Shown here: piece after piece, positions 25,058 to 33,873 of the stretch
How the letters are laid out: every line of letters starts with the position of its first letter
Numbering within the stretch: position 1 is the first letter of the stretch
From: Bacteroidales bacterium
GTDB lineage: Bacteria; Bacteroidota; Bacteroidia; Bacteroidales; UBA932
DNA: 41,075 bases
Direction: 5' to 3'
Assembly: GCA_017559545.1 (NCBI GenBank)
Contig: JAFYRK010000132.1
Coordinates: forward strand, 1 to 41,075
Notes under the pieces: model-generated
What the model was told of the DNA's origin: nothing
What the model saw: the letters and a program-made list of their open reading frames with translations, nothing else
Database searches by the model: none
Made by a program: the position numbers and the translations under genes

Positions 25058-26185
25058 CTATTTATTCTCTACATATATAATAAAAGCCTGAGGGAACTTC
25101 GCCTTAACCTTCTTCAGTTCCGCATTCGCCTGATCTCTTGTCTTGAATTTTCCTACTATATATTTATAGGTAGGAGCACCATCCGGCTTATATGGCACCG
25201 CATTCAAACCTTTCAACTGCGGGTCATCCGATTTCAAAAGCTTCGCCACACTCATTACCTGAACGGCATAATATGATGTCAGTTCCTCCTGAGCAGGTTC
25301 GTTTTCAGGAGTTTCTACCGGCATCTGGGACACATCGACATTAAGAGACATATCATACTGAGTCTTGTAATCCTTGAACGCCTTGAAAAGTCGCTCTGCA
25401 ATCTCCTTCTGTCCTGCATCGGATGACAGATACTTATATTCAGTCGGATTACTGATGAAAGCCACCTCCAAAAGTACAGCCGGCATATTGGCTTCTACCA
25501 GAACCTGGAAGATATCCTGATCAATAGGTATCTTTCGCGCCTGAAGCGGCTTCACCATTAAATTCTCTACCACTTCAACTGCAAAGAGAAGACTGCTCTC
25601 ATAGTGAGCCTTCCACTGGAGTGCATATCCGATATATGCTTCCGGCGTATTCGGATCGAAGTGCGTGTATTTGGTTTCATAACCTTCCTCCATCACAATC
25701 ACCTCATTCTCACGCTGTGCAACAGACATGTTACGCTCAAAATAATCTGTCGTGTTACTCTTTCTGTCTGATCTCTGACCTAGGATATGAACAGAACTTC
25801 CGTATGCAGACTTATTGCTGCTGCTGTTGCAATGGATCGATATGAAAAGGTCGGCATTATTGTTTCTCGCAACCATAGCACGGTCGTGAAGGCCGACAAA
25901 AGTATCATTGGAACGGGTATATATGACCTTGACACCCGGATATGCCTCCTTGATCTTATTACCCAGAAGCTTTGAAATTGCCAGGACAACGTGCTTTTCG
26001 TGCGAGGAAGAATTCTGACCTAACGCACCCGGGTCTTTTCCACCATGACCTGGATCGATTACAACGGTCCTGAGGCCGAGTTCCTTACCTGTCTGCTGTG
26101 CTGAAGCCATAAAAGAACTGAATCCAAGAAGGGCAAAAACAAGCAATAAGGCAATATTTGATTTAGAGGGCGCAGGCATACTCAT
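25058..26185 (-). CDS. N-acetylmuramoyl-L-alanine amidase (Amidase_3) with C-terminal SPOR domain
   Basis: Periplasmic zinc amidase that cleaves the amide bond between muramic acid and the peptide stem, used in septal cell-wall splitting. The signal peptide spans about 8-29 (ending SSFMASAQ). The Amidase_3 domain begins at RTVVIDPGHGGKDPGA (zinc His47) and includes Glu63 (SSHEKHV) and His118 (LFISIHCNSSSN). The catalytic Glu is in the PAVLLEVAFISNPTEY block. The last ~75 residues (YYAVQVMSVAKLLKSDDPQLKGL ... YKYIVGKFKTRDQANAELKKVKAKFP) form a SPOR domain, which binds denuded septal peptidoglycan and would target the enzyme to the division site. An ATG at residue 3 is an alternative start. Confidence 0.93.
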   Translation of the reverse strand: MSMPAPSKSNIALLLVFALLGFSSFMASAQQTGKELGLRTVVIDPGHGGKDPGALGQNSSSHEKHVVLAISKLLGNKIKEAYPGVKVIYTRSNDTFVGLHDRAMVARNNNADLFISIHCNSSSNKSAYGSSVHILGQRSDRKSNTTDYFERNMSVAQRENEVIVMEEGYETKYTHFDPNTPEAYIGYALQWKAHYESSLLFAVEVVENLMVKPLQARKIPIDQDIFQVLVEANMPAVLLEVAFISNPTEYKYLSSDAGQKEIAERLFKAFKDYKTQYDMSLNVDVSQMPVETPENEPAQEELTSYYAVQVMSVAKLLKSDDPQLKGLNAVPYKPDGAPTYKYIVGKFKTRDQANAELKKVKAKFPQAFIIYVENK

Positions 26186-26186
26186 T

Positions 26187-26233
26187 TTTGTATTAATTGA
26201 AAATAAATTCTAAATTTGCAGTTTGCAAAAATA
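26187..26233. promoter_or_regulatory. Divergent promoters for the amidase gene (-) and lptD (+)
   Basis: Plus: TTTG (26187-26190), 20-bp spacer, TAAATTTG (26211-26218), reading to lptD. Minus: TATTTTTG (26233-26226), reading to the amidase-MCE pair; its -33 lies in a T-rich run. The two -7 elements face each other 7 bp apart. Confidence 0.55.
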
Positions 26234-26275
26234 GCAAAAAAAACTTAGAAACTAGTGTCACAATATATTAAAGGT

Positions 26276-29020
26276 ATGATCAGAAAGTGCTTGAAGAGAT
26301 GGGGACTTGCGGCGTTTATGCTGCTGGTACTGAGCTCTTTCACACTTTCCTCACAAGATATTGGACGCGACAGACGCATGCGAAGATCCAGAATTGACCT
26401 GGAAAACCCGCTTGACACTGCCGCTATTCCGGTCATATCCGATTCCTTAAGATTTGTACGTGACTCAATTCATAGAGCGGATTCCATAAAGGCTGCGGAT
26501 TCCCTTCTGATGCTTAACAAAAGCTCTCTTGAATCCCCTGCATTTACTGTAGCAAAAGACTCCATCATCGAAGATTTCAGCAATGGAAAAAAGATGATCT
26601 ACTATTATGGTGACGTGAGCGTTACATACGGAAACATGAAGCTCACTGCCGATTATATGGAGTACGACCTCGCCACATCGACTCTCTACGCTCGTGGTAC
26701 AAAGGACACAACCGGAGTCATCAAAGGCATGCCTGTGATGGAACAGGGCCAGAAGTCATACACCATGGAGGAGGTACGATATAATTTCGATACACGCAAG
26801 GCCAGGATTACCAACATGGTGACACAGGAGCAGGACGGAATACTTCATGGAAAGAACATCAAGATGATGCCAGACCGCTCAATCAACATGACCCATGGTA
26901 AGTATACCGTATGTGATTGTGACGAACCGCATTACTATCTCCATCTTACGGCAGCGAAAGTAATGACCAGTCCGTCGCAGAAGACGGTCTTCGGTCCGGC
27001 CTATCCGGTAATTGCCGATGTTCCGCTTCCGATCGGACTTCCATTCGGATTCATTCCGAAGCGTCCTGACAGAGCTACGGGTATCCTCTTCCCTACCTTC
27101 GGAGAAGAGACCAGCCGAGGATTCTACATGAGAGATGCCGGTCTATACTTCGTGATCGGAGACTACTTTGACATTGCACTGACAGGTGATGTCTATACAT
27201 TGGGATCATGGGCAATCGACCTCAATTCACGATATAAGGTAAATTATAAATGCAACGGCAGCTTCTCGCTGACATACTCGAACGACCAGATCGGTGAGAA
27301 AGGAAGTTCCGACTTCCAGCAGCTCAGGAACTTCGGCGTGAAATGGTCACACTCGCAGGATCCGAAGGCGCGCCCAGGAACAAGTTTCACGGCTTCCGTG
27401 AACTTCTCCAGCCCATCAAACAACCGATATAACTCAACATCGGTAACAGAGGCTCTCCAGAACCAGATTTCGTCTTCAATTTCATATTCAAGAAACTGGA
27501 ACGGAAAGATAAACCTTTCCATAAATGCCCTGCATAGTCAGAACTCCCGAGACAGTTCATACTCGTTCACGCTTCCTAACCTTACGCTCTCTGTGAGCCG
27601 TTTCTATCCATTCAAGAAGAAGAACAGAGTCGGAAAAGAGAAATTTTACGAGAAGTTCTCTCTGGGATATAACACCTCATTCCAGAACAAGATCGGATTC
27701 AAGGCATCAGAGTTCAACCAACCAGGATTCTGGGACAAGTTCCAGAACGGTATGACACATAACTTCCAGATCGGCCTGCCAAACTTCACAGCGTTCAAAT
27801 ACATTAATATTACGCCGAGCGTTTCATACGGAATGAACTGGTTCTTCAGGAAGACCGAACAAGAGTATAATCCTGACTCAGGAAAGGTTGAAGATATAAA
27901 GGGTAAAGCTTTCGGAACATTCGGAGCAACGCACAACTATTCTGGAAGTATCTCCATGAGTACGCGTCTTTACGGTATGTTCAACTTTGGAAAACACAGG
28001 AAGGTACAGGCGATACGACATGTGGTGACCCCATCTGTTTCAGCATCGTTCAGTCCAGAAAAAGGAACATATTTCAACGGTTGGAGAACACTTACATATA
28101 TTGACAAGAACGGAAAGGCCCAGACCAAGGATTATAACATCTACGCCGGAAATGTCGGTTCTTATCCAGGCAAGGGTAAGACAGCCAGCCTCAGCATGTC
28201 GCTTGGCAACAACTTCGAGGCCAAGGTCCGCGATCTAAAGGATACCACAGGAACAGGTACCAAGAAGATCAAGCTTATCGACAACCTGAACTTCTCGACA
28301 GGATACAACTTCCTTGCTGAGGAATTCAAGATGTCCAATATCGGAATGACGATGAATACGTCAATTTTCGGCAAACTCGGTATCAGCGGAAACATGAACT
28401 TCGATCCATACGCAATGGAGGTTCAGGAGAATAAGGTTGTAAGAGTGAACAAGTTCGCAATCACACAGGGCCAAGGCCTGGCGAGACTGAACTCCGCTAC
28501 CCTTTCGCTTTCATACTCGCTCTCCGGAGAAGGAAAGATCAATGGAAACGACGGTACAAAGCAGGCCGGCGGCAATCCTGCCGATCATTACACCAGGATC
28601 TACTACCACCCTATTACAGGAGAATATATTCCAGGTGGATACCTTTATTATATGAATCCTAACGTACCTTGGTCGGTGAACTTCAACTACTCGTTCAACT
28701 ATAGGCCGACATTCCAGTACGCTAACGAGCAGATGACAAAGGTAAAGAACTACACCCAGACCTTGGGTATGAGCGGAAACATCAAGCTTACACCAAGACT
28801 CTCAATGCAGATGAGCACCAACTTCGACATCATGGCATTGCAGATGGGAGCCACACAGCTCAGCGCGACATACGACTTGCACTGTTTCAACATCAACGTA
28901 TCGTGGGTTCCTACAGGAAAATGGCAGAGCTGGAGTTTCAGAATCCAGGCAAACGCGGCTGCGCTGGCGGACCTCTTGAGATTCAAGAAGAGCAGCAGTT
29001 ACTACGATAATGTATTCTAA
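26276..29020 (+). CDS. lptD: LPS-assembly outer-membrane protein LptD
   Basis: Outer-membrane translocon that inserts lipopolysaccharide into the outer leaflet. The 914 residues start MIRKCLKRWGLAAFMLLVLS with a signal peptide. An upstream GTG at 26255 would add seven residues, but the ATG gives the better signal and distance from the promoter. A periplasmic beta-jellyroll (OstA/LptA-like) spans about 85-230 (YYGDVSVTYGNMKLTADYMEYD, TYTVCDC-type closing block). A large C-terminal barrel of alternating aromatic strands extends to the terminal phenylalanine. The segment PVIADVPLPIGLPFGFIPKRPDRATGILFPTFGEE is the family's characteristic lumenal block. Two vicinal-type cysteines occur in CDCDEP. 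Monocistronic between its promoter and a strong terminator. Confidence 0.9.
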   Translation: MIRKCLKRWGLAAFMLLVLSSFTLSSQDIGRDRRMRRSRIDLENPLDTAAIPVISDSLRFVRDSIHRADSIKAADSLLMLNKSSLESPAFTVAKDSIIEDFSNGKKMIYYYGDVSVTYGNMKLTADYMEYDLATSTLYARGTKDTTGVIKGMPVMEQGQKSYTMEEVRYNFDTRKARITNMVTQEQDGILHGKNIKMMPDRSINMTHGKYTVCDCDEPHYYLHLTAAKVMTSPSQKTVFGPAYPVIADVPLPIGLPFGFIPKRPDRATGILFPTFGEETSRGFYMRDAGLYFVIGDYFDIALTGDVYTLGSWAIDLNSRYKVNYKCNGSFSLTYSNDQIGEKGSSDFQQLRNFGVKWSHSQDPKARPGTSFTASVNFSSPSNNRYNSTSVTEALQNQISSSISYSRNWNGKINLSINALHSQNSRDSSYSFTLPNLTLSVSRFYPFKKKNRVGKEKFYEKFSLGYNTSFQNKIGFKASEFNQPGFWDKFQNGMTHNFQIGLPNFTAFKYINITPSVSYGMNWFFRKTEQEYNPDSGKVEDIKGKAFGTFGATHNYSGSISMSTRLYGMFNFGKHRKVQAIRHVVTPSVSASFSPEKGTYFNGWRTLTYIDKNGKAQTKDYNIYAGNVGSYPGKGKTASLSMSLGNNFEAKVRDLKDTTGTGTKKIKLIDNLNFSTGYNFLAEEFKMSNIGMTMNTSIFGKLGISGNMNFDPYAMEVQENKVVRVNKFAITQGQGLARLNSATLSLSYSLSGEGKINGNDGTKQAGGNPADHYTRIYYHPITGEYIPGGYLYYMNPNVPWSVNFNYSFNYRPTFQYANEQMTKVKNYTQTLGMSGNIKLTPRLSMQMSTNFDIMALQMGATQLSATYDLHCFNINVSWVPTGKWQSWSFRIQANAAALADLLRFKKSSSYYDNVF

Positions 29021-29045
29021 AAGTCAGAATTATTTATAAATAAGG

Positions 29046-29076
29046 AGCGGAACCGTTTGTGTTCCGCTTTTTTTTG
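29046..29076 (+). terminator. Intrinsic terminator of lptD
   Basis: AGCGGAAC (29046-29053), 7-nt loop, GTTCCGCT (29061-29068), then seven or more T. It lies about 25 bp after the lptD stop. Confidence 0.9.
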
Positions 29077-29077
29077 C

Positions 29078-29194
29078 TATATTTGTATGTCAAAATGTTC
29101 TTTTTGACTCACGTACATTTCTTTTTGCAAGCATTTTGCAATTACTACCCCGTAGTCATATCCAATCGTTGGAAAATTAAATCATAAATTTATT
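29078..29194 (+). promoter_or_regulatory. Promoter and long leader of rho
   Basis: TATATTTG (29078-29085) abuts the lptD terminator. The start codon is at 29195, so the leader is about 100 nt, the longest for a housekeeping gene here apart from carA. It contains a GTCAAAA/TTTTGAC inverted pair (29089-29095, 29102-29108) and two TTGCAA palindromes near 29127-29143. A long leader would suit the Rho-dependent autoregulation known for rho in other bacteria; that is an inference. Confidence 0.4.
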
Positions 29195-31012
29195 ATGCAT
29201 AACAAGAACGATCTTAAGGAAATGGACATAGAACAGCTCCGTTCCATTGCATCCGGTCTTGAAGTAAAAGGATTCAAGAAAATGGAAAAGGATGACCTGG
29301 TCTATGCAATTCTTGATCACGAAGCGGCTGTCGACGCTAAGAAAGCTCCGGAAAAACCAGAAAGAAAGAAACGCGGCAGACCTAAGAAAGAGAAGACAGC
29401 AGAAAAGCCAGTGGAGAAGCCTGCAGAGAAACCTGTTGAGAAGGCTGATGAAACTCAGGATACTCCAAAGGAGCCGGAAACTGCACCGGCAAAGCAGCCT
29501 AAAAAGCGCGCAAAGAAGCAACAGAAGCAGAATAAGGCAGAGGCACCGGTATCGGACACTCCTGCAGTTGAGCCAGTGGCAAAAGTAGAAACGCCTCAGG
29601 AGCCTGCTCAGGAAGTGAAGCCTGTTCCGGAGGCAAATCCTACAGAGGAAGCGAAGCCAAGACAGCCAAAACAGAAACGCGCCAGAATCCAGAAGGGCGA
29701 AAAGAAAGCCGTTCCGGTTCAGGAGCCTGTCCCAGCAGAACCTGTAGAAGAGACTGTCAATAATGAAGTTCCTGCCCAGGAGGCAACAAAGCCAAAGGAG
29801 CACAGAGAGCCAAAGGAACACAGAGAGCCAAAGGAACACAGACAGCAGAAACCACAGCAGCAGCCACAGGCACAGCAGCCAGAGTTCGAAGGTGTCGTAG
29901 AGGCAACCGGTGTTCTCGAGATTCTTCCTGAGGGTTACGGATTCCTTCGTTCATCAGACTATAATTATCTCAACTCACCGGACGACATCTATGTTTCACA
30001 GTACCAGATCAAGCAGCATGCGCTCAAGACCGGTGACACTGTGACTGGCGAGATAAGACCACCGAAGGCTGGTGACAAGTACTTCCCTCTCGTGAAGATC
30101 AAATATATCAACGGACGCACACCTGAGTTCATCAGAGACAGAATTCCGTTCGACTTCCTTACTCCACTCTTCCCTGACGAGAAGTTCAACCTTCTTGGAA
30201 ACGGCCATAACGACATGTCATGCCGTATCGTTGACATGTTCACCCCTATCGGAAAAGGTCAGCGCGGACTTATCGTTGCGCAGCCGAAGACCGGTAAGAC
30301 CATGCTCCTGAAGTCAATCGCAAACGCAATTGCAGACAACCATCCAGAGGTTTACATGATTGTGCTTCTGATCGACGAGCGCCCTGAGGAGGTTACAGAC
30401 ATGGCACGTAGCGTGAAGGCCGAGGTTGTCGCATCTACATTCGACGAGCCGGCAGAAAGACATGTAAAGGTAGCCAACATGGTCCTTGAGAAGGCCAAGA
30501 GAATGGTTGAGTGCGGCCACGATGTCGTTATCCTCCTTGACTCCATTACACGCCTTGCACGCGCATATAACACTGTACAGCCAGCATCAGGAAAGGTTCT
30601 TTCCGGTGGTGTTGATGCAAATGCACTCCACAAGCCAAAGAGATTCTTCGGCGCTGCCCGTAACATCGAGAACGGTGGTTCGCTCACAATCCTTGCAACC
30701 GCCCTCACAGAGACAGGTTCAAAGATGGACGACGTAATCTTCGAGGAATTCAAGGGTACAGGTAACATGGAACTTCAGCTTGACCGCAGACTTGCCAACA
30801 AGCGTATATTCCCTGCTGTAGATGTAACGCTTTCAAGTACACGTCGAGATGACCTTCTCTACTCCCCTGCAATTGCCAACCGCATCTGGGTAATGCGCAA
30901 GTTCCTTGCAGACATGAACTGCATCGAAGCGATGGAGATTCTCCAGAACAGGATGAACAAGAGAAAGACAAACGAAGAATTGCTGCAGTATCTGCAGGAT
31001 GATGATATGTAA
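29195..31012 (+). CDS. rho: Transcription termination factor Rho with long disordered insertion
   Basis: Hexameric RNA helicase that ends transcription. Residues 1-45 form the Rho_N helical domain ([34 protein letters not shown]). Residues of about 46-232 are a low-complexity Lys/Glu/Pro/Gln/Ala-rich insertion with short tandem repeats ([14 protein letters not shown], then EPKEHR repeated near residue 200). The cold-shock RNA-binding domain follows ([20 protein letters not shown]). The RecA-like motor has Walker A AQPKTGKT (362-369), the [16 protein letters not shown] block and [15 protein letters not shown]. The motor is intact. In Bacteroides thetaiotaomicron the equivalent disordered region of Rho drives phase separation and gut fitness; the same role here is likely but unproven. 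Confidence 0.97.
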   Translation: MHNKNDLKEMDIEQLRSIASGLEVKGFKKMEKDDLVYAILDHEAAVDAKKAPEKPERKKRGRPKKEKTAEKPVEKPAEKPVEKADETQDTPKEPETAPAKQPKKRAKKQQKQNKAEAPVSDTPAVEPVAKVETPQEPAQEVKPVPEANPTEEAKPRQPKQKRARIQKGEKKAVPVQEPVPAEPVEETVNNEVPAQEATKPKEHREPKEHREPKEHRQQKPQQQPQAQQPEFEGVVEATGVLEILPEGYGFLRSSDYNYLNSPDDIYVSQYQIKQHALKTGDTVTGEIRPPKAGDKYFPLVKIKYINGRTPEFIRDRIPFDFLTPLFPDEKFNLLGNGHNDMSCRIVDMFTPIGKGQRGLIVAQPKTGKTMLLKSIANAIADNHPEVYMIVLLIDERPEEVTDMARSVKAEVVASTFDEPAERHVKVANMVLEKAKRMVECGHDVVILLDSITRLARAYNTVQPASGKVLSGGVDANALHKPKRFFGAARNIENGGSLTILATALTETGSKMDDVIFEEFKGTGNMELQLDRRLANKRIFPAVDVTLSSTRRDDLLYSPAIANRIWVMRKFLADMNCIEAMEILQNRMNKRKTNEELLQYLQDDDM

Positions 31013-31049
31013 AAAAAGAATGGACGATTGATCGTCCATTCTTTTTTTT
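31011..31049. terminator. Bidirectional terminator between rho and the convergent lipoprotein gene
   Basis: Eighteen-base perfect arms (31011-31028 and 31031-31048) with a two-base centre. The outer part is A7/T7, giving a U tract in both directions. The rho stop codon overlaps the first arm. Confidence 0.92.
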
Positions 31050-31059
31050 ACATTTATTT

Positions 31060-31563
31060 TTACTTCTTGTGATGATGCTTCAGGTCTGCTTTAGCTCTGG
31101 AAATCTGCTCATCAAATTTAGCCTTAAGCTGTTCCTTGGTCAATCCCTTTGTCTCAAGCTCGTGCTGCTGTTTCTTCAGGTCATATCTTACCTGATTGTT
31201 GAAGAGCTGGATATTATCGTACAATTCCGCCTTCTCAATCGCATTCCTGTAATGGCGAAGCGCCATCATCTGATTAGGGAATGTATATACCCTCTCAACC
31301 TCGACACAAGTATTTCCACTGAATGTATATGCCTTTATATCTATGATGCCGTCATATATATGGGTATATACCACTGTGCTGTCGATCAGGTCAACCCTCT
31401 GCACATCAGGACTATGATCCTTTATCGCCTGATCCATGAACTTGCGTTCCTGACGCATCTGATCGTCCATAGCGTGCCTTTCGTCCTTATAAGGATTATC
31501 CTTACATCCTGTCATAGCTGCCAATGTGACTGCCATAGACAATGCTAACATTAATTTTCTCAT
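31060..31563 (-). CDS. Small putative lipoprotein of unknown function
   Basis: A 167-residue protein from the ATG at 31563; longer upstream frames lack a promoter and spoil the signal peptide. Residues 1-20 (MRKLMLALSMAVTLAAMTGC) form a lipoprotein signal with lipobox MTGC. The mature part is hydrophilic and mostly helical: a charged stretch (KDNPYKDERHAMDDQMRQERKFMDQ), a short beta region (RVDLIDSTVVYTHIYDGIIDIKAYTF) and a Lys/Gln-rich coiled-coil end finishing DLKHHHKK. I do not recognise the family. It has its own promoter and shares the rho terminator, so it is a single gene. Confidence 0.7.
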   Translation of the reverse strand: MRKLMLALSMAVTLAAMTGCKDNPYKDERHAMDDQMRQERKFMDQAIKDHSPDVQRVDLIDSTVVYTHIYDGIIDIKAYTFSGNTCVEVERVYTFPNQMMALRHYRNAIEKAELYDNIQLFNNQVRYDLKKQQHELETKGLTKEQLKAKFDEQISRAKADLKHHHKK

Positions 31564-31586
31564 AACACAAACAATTTTTAATAAAT

Positions 31587-31594
31587 CAAATTTA
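31587..31594 (-). promoter_or_regulatory. -7 promoter element of the small lipoprotein gene
   Basis: TAAATTTG on the minus strand, 23 bp before the ATG at 31563; it supports that start over the longer frame. Confidence 0.5.
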
Positions 31595-31664
31595 CTGTGT
31601 TTCAGGAAAGTCAATATCCATGCCTGAGCAACACTGAAGGCTATAAATCTATTATTTTATCATT

Positions 31665-31709
31665 CCTATCTATCGTGGTATTCTGTTTGATATGCGAACA
31701 GAAGATAGG
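31665..31709 (+). promoter_or_regulatory. Stem-loop upstream of the small peptide gene
   Basis: TTCTGTT (31681-31687) pairs with AACAGAA (31697-31703) across nine bases. The stem extends outward as CCTATC (31665-31670) with GATAGG (31704-31709) across a 10-base bulge. It ends 30 bp before the ATG at 31740. No TAnnTTTG box is seen in 31615-31739, so the promoter is unclear and the stem may be a leader element. Confidence 0.4.
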
Positions 31710-31739
31710 TATCAACTATAAAAATTAAAAGACAGGATT

Positions 31740-31856
31740 ATGGAAAATGAGAAGTACGAATCTCCTTCGGTCGAGATCATAAACTTAGCAGCCGCTCAGC
31801 CAATACTGACAGCGAGCTTTACAGGCGAGGACATCAACGGATGGGAAGACATGTAG
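31740..31856 (+). CDS. Small peptide gene (38 residues), unknown function
   Basis: An ATG at 31740 opens 38 codons to the TAG at 31854-31856, 17 bp before the start of the lipoprotein gene. The product begins MENEKYESPSVEIINLAAAQ and ends DINGWEDM. It has no signal peptide or cysteine. The layout (short charged head, Y-x-SP-x-VEII strand, hydrophobic middle AAAQPILTASF, acidic/Gly-Trp tail) resembles small conserved peptides encoded beside surface lipoproteins in Bacteroidales, which are usually left unannotated. Direct adjacency suggests co-transcription with the fimbrillin-like lipoprotein. Whether it is a secreted peptide, a peptide precursor or a leader is unknown. Confidence 0.55.
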   Translation: MENEKYESPSVEIINLAAAQPILTASFTGEDINGWEDM

Positions 31857-31873
31857 ATTAAAATTTGAAGATC

Positions 31874-33631
31874 ATGAAAAGGATTACATATATAATAGCA
31901 TTTACTGCTGTTCTGGCAGCATCATGTCAGAAGAACGAATTTGCAGAAGAACCGGCTTCTGATGAACAAAATTACAAGATACTGACTGCCGGAATTACAG
32001 ACGAGCCACAAACTCGAGTCGGATTTAATGAAAACAACTCATTCTATTGGCATAAAGGTGATCAGATCGGAGTGCTTACCTCGGGAGGTCTGAAGGTGAT
32101 GACACTTGACGCGCAGTATCACAAACAGCCATCTGGAGTATTCTACGGCTCATTTACAGAGGATTTCGGCGAATATGCGGTATATCCGTATGGTAACCAT
32201 CTTTTCGGTAACGGACAGCTGACATTCATTCTGCCTTCATCATACACATATACATCAATAGAAGCAGATACAAACAGCTTCAACCCTCCGATGCTGGGAA
32301 AAATCATTGAAGGCAACACCCAGCTGAATCATCTGGCAAGTTTCCTCAAGATCACTGCCACCAACATCCCGGCAGGCGGAGAAAACATGAAGTTCATATT
32401 GACTTCAGACAAAAGGATAACCGGCGAATTCATCGTTGACCTGGCAGGAGATGCGCCAATGATAATCACCGATGAATCAGCCGGGAATACCGTCACAATC
32501 TACTTCACCAACACAACAGCAGGAGCAACAGGCACATTCTACATACCGGTTCCGGTAGGCTCGTATGATTCAATCACAGCCGAAATCAAGGTCGGAGACA
32601 TCCTGCTTGCAAGCAAGACATGGAACAATCAGGTTATCAACAGAGCGACACCAAAGAGAGGCACTATGGAAGTGGATTATATCGCTGAAATCGATGTTGT
32701 CCCATTCGGTTCGCTTCAGGATGCCATAGATGCAGCTGACAACCAGACAATTACACTTGTAAGGGATCTGGTTCTTGAGTCTCCGTTGGAGATAGTCAGC
32801 GGTAAAACCGTTACACTGGACCTTAACGGCCACACATTGTCCGAGACTGCGACATCAGCTGCTGCCTCATGCCTGATAGCCGTTAAGAGCGGTGGTAACC
32901 TGACAATCCAGAACGGAACGATTGTCTATGCCGCAACAACTCCTGATACTGGCTGGGGCGGAGAAGGTCAGCCTCCATATCCAGGTTATGCCAATAACAC
33001 AATCAGGAATGAAGGCACATTGGTCATCGAAAATGCAACTATTGAAAACAAGACAAGCAAGGGCGGAGCATCATATGTGATTGACAACTACGCTGGTGCA
33101 AACCTTACAATCAATGAGGGCGCTGTGCTCACACAGTCCGGCGGAGACATCGCGATCCGTATGTTCAACGGAGGTAGTGGAGCGATAAATGTAACTATAA
33201 ACGGTGGTACTATCAGCGGATATCGAGCAGTCTGGGTACAGCTTGCATCCAACAATACCGCTGTCGCTCCGATCATGAACCTTACAGTAACAGGCGGAAC
33301 ATTGACAAGTACCGAGCAGACATATAATCAGGCAATCTATTCATACAGTTACGGAAACGACATGAGGAACGTCCTGATCAATGTCAGTGGAGGAACATTC
33401 AACGGTGACATCGCTCTGACAGGTGGAGCTAACAAGACCAATCTTGAGACTCTCAACATCAGCGGAGGCCAGTTCAACGGCCAATGGGGATTCTACAGCT
33501 ACGGAGCTGATGAGAAGGCCTTGGAGGCAATCACTGTGACAGGAGGAACCTTCATGACCGACCCAAGCTATTATCTCGATCCAGGCTATACAGCTGTCGA
33601 GACAGATGGCAAATGGACTGTCGTTGCTTAG
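31874..33631 (+). CDS. Fimbrillin-like/beta-helix surface lipoprotein
   Basis: A 585-residue predicted lipoprotein from the ATG at 31874 (MKRITYIIAFTAVLAASC, lipidated Cys18). A TTG three codons earlier is an inferior start. Residues of about 30-270 read like the beta-sandwich of the fimbrillin/Mfa-type families: TRVGFNENNSFYWHKGDQIGVL, then HLASFLKITATNIPAGGENMKFILTS and a TFYIPVPVG strand. From about 275 it becomes a right-handed parallel beta-helix. This part opens with SLQDAIDAADNQTITLVRDL and DLNGHTLSETA, followed by repeated G-G-T/N-x-T-I-x-x-G-T coils (GGNLTIQNGTIVY, NVTINGGTISGY, NLTVTGGTLTST, LINVSGGTFNGD). Likely surface-exposed; no catalytic residues recognised, so adhesion or structure is more plausible than lyase activity. 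Confidence 0.75.
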   Translation: MKRITYIIAFTAVLAASCQKNEFAEEPASDEQNYKILTAGITDEPQTRVGFNENNSFYWHKGDQIGVLTSGGLKVMTLDAQYHKQPSGVFYGSFTEDFGEYAVYPYGNHLFGNGQLTFILPSSYTYTSIEADTNSFNPPMLGKIIEGNTQLNHLASFLKITATNIPAGGENMKFILTSDKRITGEFIVDLAGDAPMIITDESAGNTVTIYFTNTTAGATGTFYIPVPVGSYDSITAEIKVGDILLASKTWNNQVINRATPKRGTMEVDYIAEIDVVPFGSLQDAIDAADNQTITLVRDLVLESPLEIVSGKTVTLDLNGHTLSETATSAAASCLIAVKSGGNLTIQNGTIVYAATTPDTGWGGEGQPPYPGYANNTIRNEGTLVIENATIENKTSKGGASYVIDNYAGANLTINEGAVLTQSGGDIAIRMFNGGSGAINVTINGGTISGYRAVWVQLASNNTAVAPIMNLTVTGGTLTSTEQTYNQAIYSYSYGNDMRNVLINVSGGTFNGDIALTGGANKTNLETLNISGGQFNGQWGFYSYGADEKALEAITVTGGTFMTDPSYYLDPGYTAVETDGKWTVVA

Positions 33632-33688
33632 ACTTTTCCAGTTGCTGTATATGTTTACACAAAGGGGTGACTGTTTCAATGTATTTGG

Positions 33689-33873
33689 CTATCTCCCTTT
33701 GCACATGATCCAGACAGTGTTCATTGAACGACAAGACTCAAAAGGAACCTTAGTCTTGTCGTTCAATTTCTCCAGGTCATCTCTGACCATATCAAGATAT
33801 TTATCCATAGCAGCAGAATCTTCACGGGAATAATTGAACAGAGCCTGACATTGGAGGAAAACCGAATCTGTGC
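33689..33873 (-). pseudogene. Possible gene remnant
   Basis: The minus strand is open in one frame from about 33873 to a TAG at 33691-33689. It reads GTDSVFLQCQALFNYSRED, then SAAMDKYLDMVRDDLEKLND, and lacks a good start except ATG 33808. A second overlapping frame downstream (FNEHCLDHVQREIAKYIETV) also looks protein-like, as if one frame had been broken by an indel near 33740. The inverted repeat at 33723-33767 falls at the break. No homologue is recognised; chance open frames remain possible. Confidence 0.25.
33723..33767. terminator. Strong inverted repeat, probable bidirectional terminator
   Basis: Perfect 16-bp arms (33723-33738, ATTGAACGACAAGACT, and 33752-33767), with an inner AAGG/CCTT pair. 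It lies between the lipoprotein gene and the convergent membrane-protein gene. Neither side has a good T run, so termination is less certain than the pairing. Confidence 0.5.

Noticed and set aside
29177-29839. Long Leu/Trp/Cys-rich minus-strand frame opposite rho
   Set aside because: It is the antisense of the Lys/Glu/Pro-rich codons of the Rho insertion; composition follows from that and no start signal supports it.
31665-31709. Invertible promoter
   Set aside because: The inverted arms are only nine bases apart at the core, leaving no room for a promoter between them, and no recombinase gene is nearby.
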